This document shows positions 4,780 to 6,816 of a stretch of DNA of 6,816 bases, in pieces. Position 1 is the first letter of the stretch. Each line of letters begins with the position of its first letter. The stretch is taken from NCBI GenBank assembly GCA_009996555.1, contig JAACZX010000131.1:1-6816 (forward strand), read 5' to 3'. This stretch comes from Chitinophagaceae bacterium. GTDB taxonomy: Bacteria; Bacteroidota; Bacteroidia; Chitinophagales; Chitinophagaceae. The translations under genes and the position numbers were made by a program. The notes beneath the pieces are model-generated. The model made no database searches. It saw only the letters and a program-made list of their open reading frames with translations, and was not told where the DNA came from.

Positions 4780-6816
4780 TTATAACGATGCAAGGCTTTC
4801 TTCTATTGCTTTGATTTTTGCTTCTGCATCGGCTTTTTTCTTGCGCTCAACATCCACCACTTCAGGTTTGGCATTTTGTACAAAACGCTCATTGCCGAGT
4901 TTCTTTTCAACAGAAACAAGAAAACCTTTCAGGTACTCAAGATCCTTGAGCAATTGTTCTTTTTGTGAAGATGTATCAATAGCCTGTTCGGTTGCAATGT
5001 AGAACTTGTCTTTTTGCACAACAGTTGAAATGGTGCCGGCAACAGCTGTATTTACAAAATCGATACTTTCAGCATTCACTTGTTTTTGCAGAATCGATGC
5101 AATGCGCTTATACGCATCGGTATTAGCTGTTTCAATTGAAAGCTTGATAGCTTCTTTTGGTTTGATCTGGTTCTTCACCCGAACGTCACGCAAAGCAGTG
5201 ATCACTTCTTTCAACTGTGTAGCAAGTGCTAATACAGCTGCATCAGCAGTTTTCAGCTCTGTGTATTGTTTGATGGTGATATCATCACCTGAAGTTCTTT
5301 CTTTCAGTGCATGATAAATCTCTTCTGTTATGAACGGCATAAACGGATGCAGCAATTGCATCAGTTCTTCGAAATAAGCAACTGTTTTTTCATACACTGC
5401 TGCATCAATCGGCTGTTCAAAACTGGGCTTTACCCATTCTAAATACCAGCTGCAGAAGTCATCCCAGATAAGAGAATAAATTGTTTTCAACGCTTCGCTC
5501 AAACGGAATTCTTTGAACAACTGATTGATCTCTGCTTTCGCTTCATTCAACCTGTTATCAAACCAATCAACTGCAAAGCTGCTCTCTGTCAGGCCGCTTT
5601 GAGCGGCCTGACGGGCCTCCCACATCTTCACCAGCTTCAACGCATTCCACAATTTGTTATTGAAGTTGCGGCCTTGTTCATTGCTGCCTTCATCCCACAA
5701 AAGATCATTACCTGCAGGTGAGGAGATGAGGATACCAAAGCGGCAGGCATCAGCACCATATTTATCGATCAAATCAAGTAAGTCGGGTGAGTTACCCAGG
5801 CTCTTACTCATTTTGCGGCCTTGCTTATCACGCACAATACCGGTAAAATACACTTCCTTGAATGGAATTTCTTTTTGGTATTCCATGCCCGCCATGATCA
5901 TACGTGCCACCCAAAAGAAAATGATTTCAGGAGCAGTAACGAGTGTATTGGTTGGATAGTAATACTGGACATCAGCATTGCCGGGATTGCTATAACCTTT
6001 AAAGACTTCAAAAGGCCAAAGCCAGGATGAGAACCATGTGTCGAGACAATCTTCGTCCTGCGAAAGTTGATTGATCGTTTTGCCAAACTTGGTTTCGTAT
6101 TGCTTCAACGCTTCTTCGTGTGAAACAGCAACAACATAATTTCCCTCTGCATCATACCATGCAGGAATACGATGTCCCCACCATAACTGGCGACTGATGC
6201 ACCAGTCTTTGATATTCTCCATCCAATGGCGATAGAGATTCTTGAATTTTGCAGGGTAGAATTTAATGTCATCGTTCATTACCACATCCAATGCCGGGCC
6301 GGAGATCTTTTTCATATCAACCCACCATTGCAAACTTAAACGTGGTTCAACAACTGCATCAGTGCGTTCGCTGTAACCAACTTCACTTGTATAATCTTCT
6401 GTTTTGATGAGGAAACCCTGTTCTTCAAGCATCGGAATAATTTTCTTCCTTGCTTCAAAACGATCTTCACCAATCAATATCTGTGCATCTTCATTGAGCG
6501 TTCCGTCTTCATTAAAAATATCAACTACTTCCAGGTTATGCTTTTGCCCAAGCTGGTAATCGTTCATATCATGTGCAGGTGTTACTTTCAATGCACCGGT
6601 TCCAAAGTCCATCGTTACATAGTCATCGGTAATGATAGGAATGCGACGATTGATCAATGGAACAAAAGCGAATTTGCCATGCAGGTGTGTATAGCGCTGG
6701 TCTTTAGGGTGCACACAAATTGCTGTATCACCCATAATGGTTTCAGGGCGCACAGTGGCAATAATGATATGCTCATCAAGTCCATCAATTTTATAACGGA
6801 GATGATATAGTTTCTG
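4780..6816 (-). CDS. valS: Valyl-tRNA synthetase (class I), N-terminus outside window
   Basis: Charges tRNA-Val with valine in the cytosol. 678 residues are visible and the frame stays open to the window edge, so about 200 N-terminal residues, including the HIGH motif, are missing. The first residues visible are 'QKLYHLRYKIDGLDEHIIIA', followed by 'TVRPETIMGDTA' of the editing (CP1) domain; the GTG at 6751-6753 is an internal valine codon, not the start. Further marks are 'GTGALKVTPAHDMND' (editing pocket), 'CISRQLWWGHRIPAWY', 'LDTWFSSWLWPF', the KMSKS loop at residues 335-339 (codons 5800-5814), an anticodon-binding helical domain with 'WYLEWVKP', and a C-terminal coiled-coil tRNA-binding arm ending 'KIKAIEESLASL'. 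A GC-rich palindrome at 5588-5612 encodes QAAQSGL in the linker after the catalytic domain; the frame is intact. It heads the unit with the secreted protein at 4294-4767. Confidence 0.97.
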   Translation of the reverse strand, partial: QKLYHLRYKIDGLDEHIIIATVRPETIMGDTAICVHPKDQRYTHLHGKFAFVPLINRRIPIITDDYVTMDFGTGALKVTPAHDMNDYQLGQKHNLEVVDIFNEDGTLNEDAQILIGEDRFEARKKIIPMLEEQGFLIKTEDYTSEVGYSERTDAVVEPRLSLQWWVDMKKISGPALDVVMNDDIKFYPAKFKNLYRHWMENIKDWCISRQLWWGHRIPAWYDAEGNYVVAVSHEEALKQYETKFGKTINQLSQDEDCLDTWFSSWLWPFEVFKGYSNPGNADVQYYYPTNTLVTAPEIIFFWVARMIMAGMEYQKEIPFKEVYFTGIVRDKQGRKMSKSLGNSPDLLDLIDKYGADACRFGILISSPAGNDLLWDEGSNEQGRNFNNKLWNALKLVKMWEARQAAQSGLTESSFAVDWFDNRLNEAKAEINQLFKEFRLSEALKTIYSLIWDDFCSWYLEWVKPSFEQPIDAAVYEKTVAYFEELMQLLHPFMPFITEEIYHALKERTSGDDITIKQYTELKTADAAVLALATQLKEVITALRDVRVKNQIKPKEAIKLSIETANTDAYKRIASILQKQVNAESIDFVNTAVAGTISTVVQKDKFYIATEQAIDTSSQKEQLLKDLEYLKGFLVSVEKKLGNERFVQNAKPEVVDVERKKKADAEAKIKAIEESLASL
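5588..5612. repeat. Perfect 11-bp palindrome inside valS
   Basis: GTCAGGCCGCT (5588-5598) and AGCGGCCTGAC (5602-5612) are exact reverse complements around a TTG loop. It is markedly GC-rich compared with the surrounding coding sequence. In the valS mRNA it would form a stable stem with a CAA loop. No U-tract follows, so it is not an intrinsic terminator. It encodes QAAQSGL in frame. It may be a small inserted repeat or simply a chance alanine-rich linker. Confidence 0.6.

Noticed and set aside
6751..6753. GTG as the start of valS
   Set aside because: The frame is open upstream to the window edge and encodes recognisable ValRS sequence (LYHLRYKIDG), so this is an internal valine codon.
6538..6810. 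Plus-strand 90-residue ORF opposite valS
   Set aside because: The minus strand encodes conserved ValRS editing-domain motifs throughout this stretch.

Overview
The window looks like a chromosomal stretch from a Bacteroidota bacterium, probably family Chitinophagaceae. The basis is protein style (short secreted proteins with an 'AQ' signal-peptide end, a Bacteroidota-type PrsW, a large outer-membrane protein ending in phenylalanine), AT-rich sequence, and start codons without Shine-Dalgarno motifs. The family assignment is an inference from recognition, not from a marker-gene comparison. There are no RNA genes, CRISPR arrays, insertion sequences or phage genes.

Layout. (1) Positions 22-273, plus strand: a small conserved cytosolic protein of a Bacteroidota family that databases often label 'phosphoribosylpyrophosphate synthetase' although it is far too small for that enzyme. 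(2) Positions 287-1330, minus strand: a likely two-gene unit of a PrsW-family intramembrane protease followed by a 98-residue three-helix membrane protein; the first gene converges on it with 13 nt between stop codons. (3) Positions 1331-1399: a short divergent intergenic region. (4) Positions 1400-4224, plus strand: one large gene for an exported outer-membrane protein with a zinc-metalloprotease-like HExxH domain, a beta-propeller and a C-terminal beta-barrel. It is split by an apparent one-base deletion near 1551-1553, so the signal peptide and the body are in different frames. (5) Positions 4228-4268: a strong hairpin with T-tracts on both sides, a bidirectional terminator between convergent genes. 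(6) Positions 4294-6816, minus strand: valS (valyl-tRNA synthetase, 5' end outside the window) followed after 12 nt by a small secreted protein.

The window is mostly ordinary core-genome sequence. The points worth a second look are the protease/propeller/barrel architecture of the large gene and its frameshift, and a perfect 11-bp GC-rich palindrome inside valS that may be a small inserted repeat. I see no evidence for a new defence system or other multi-gene novelty, and the gene clusters do not suggest one shared pathway.
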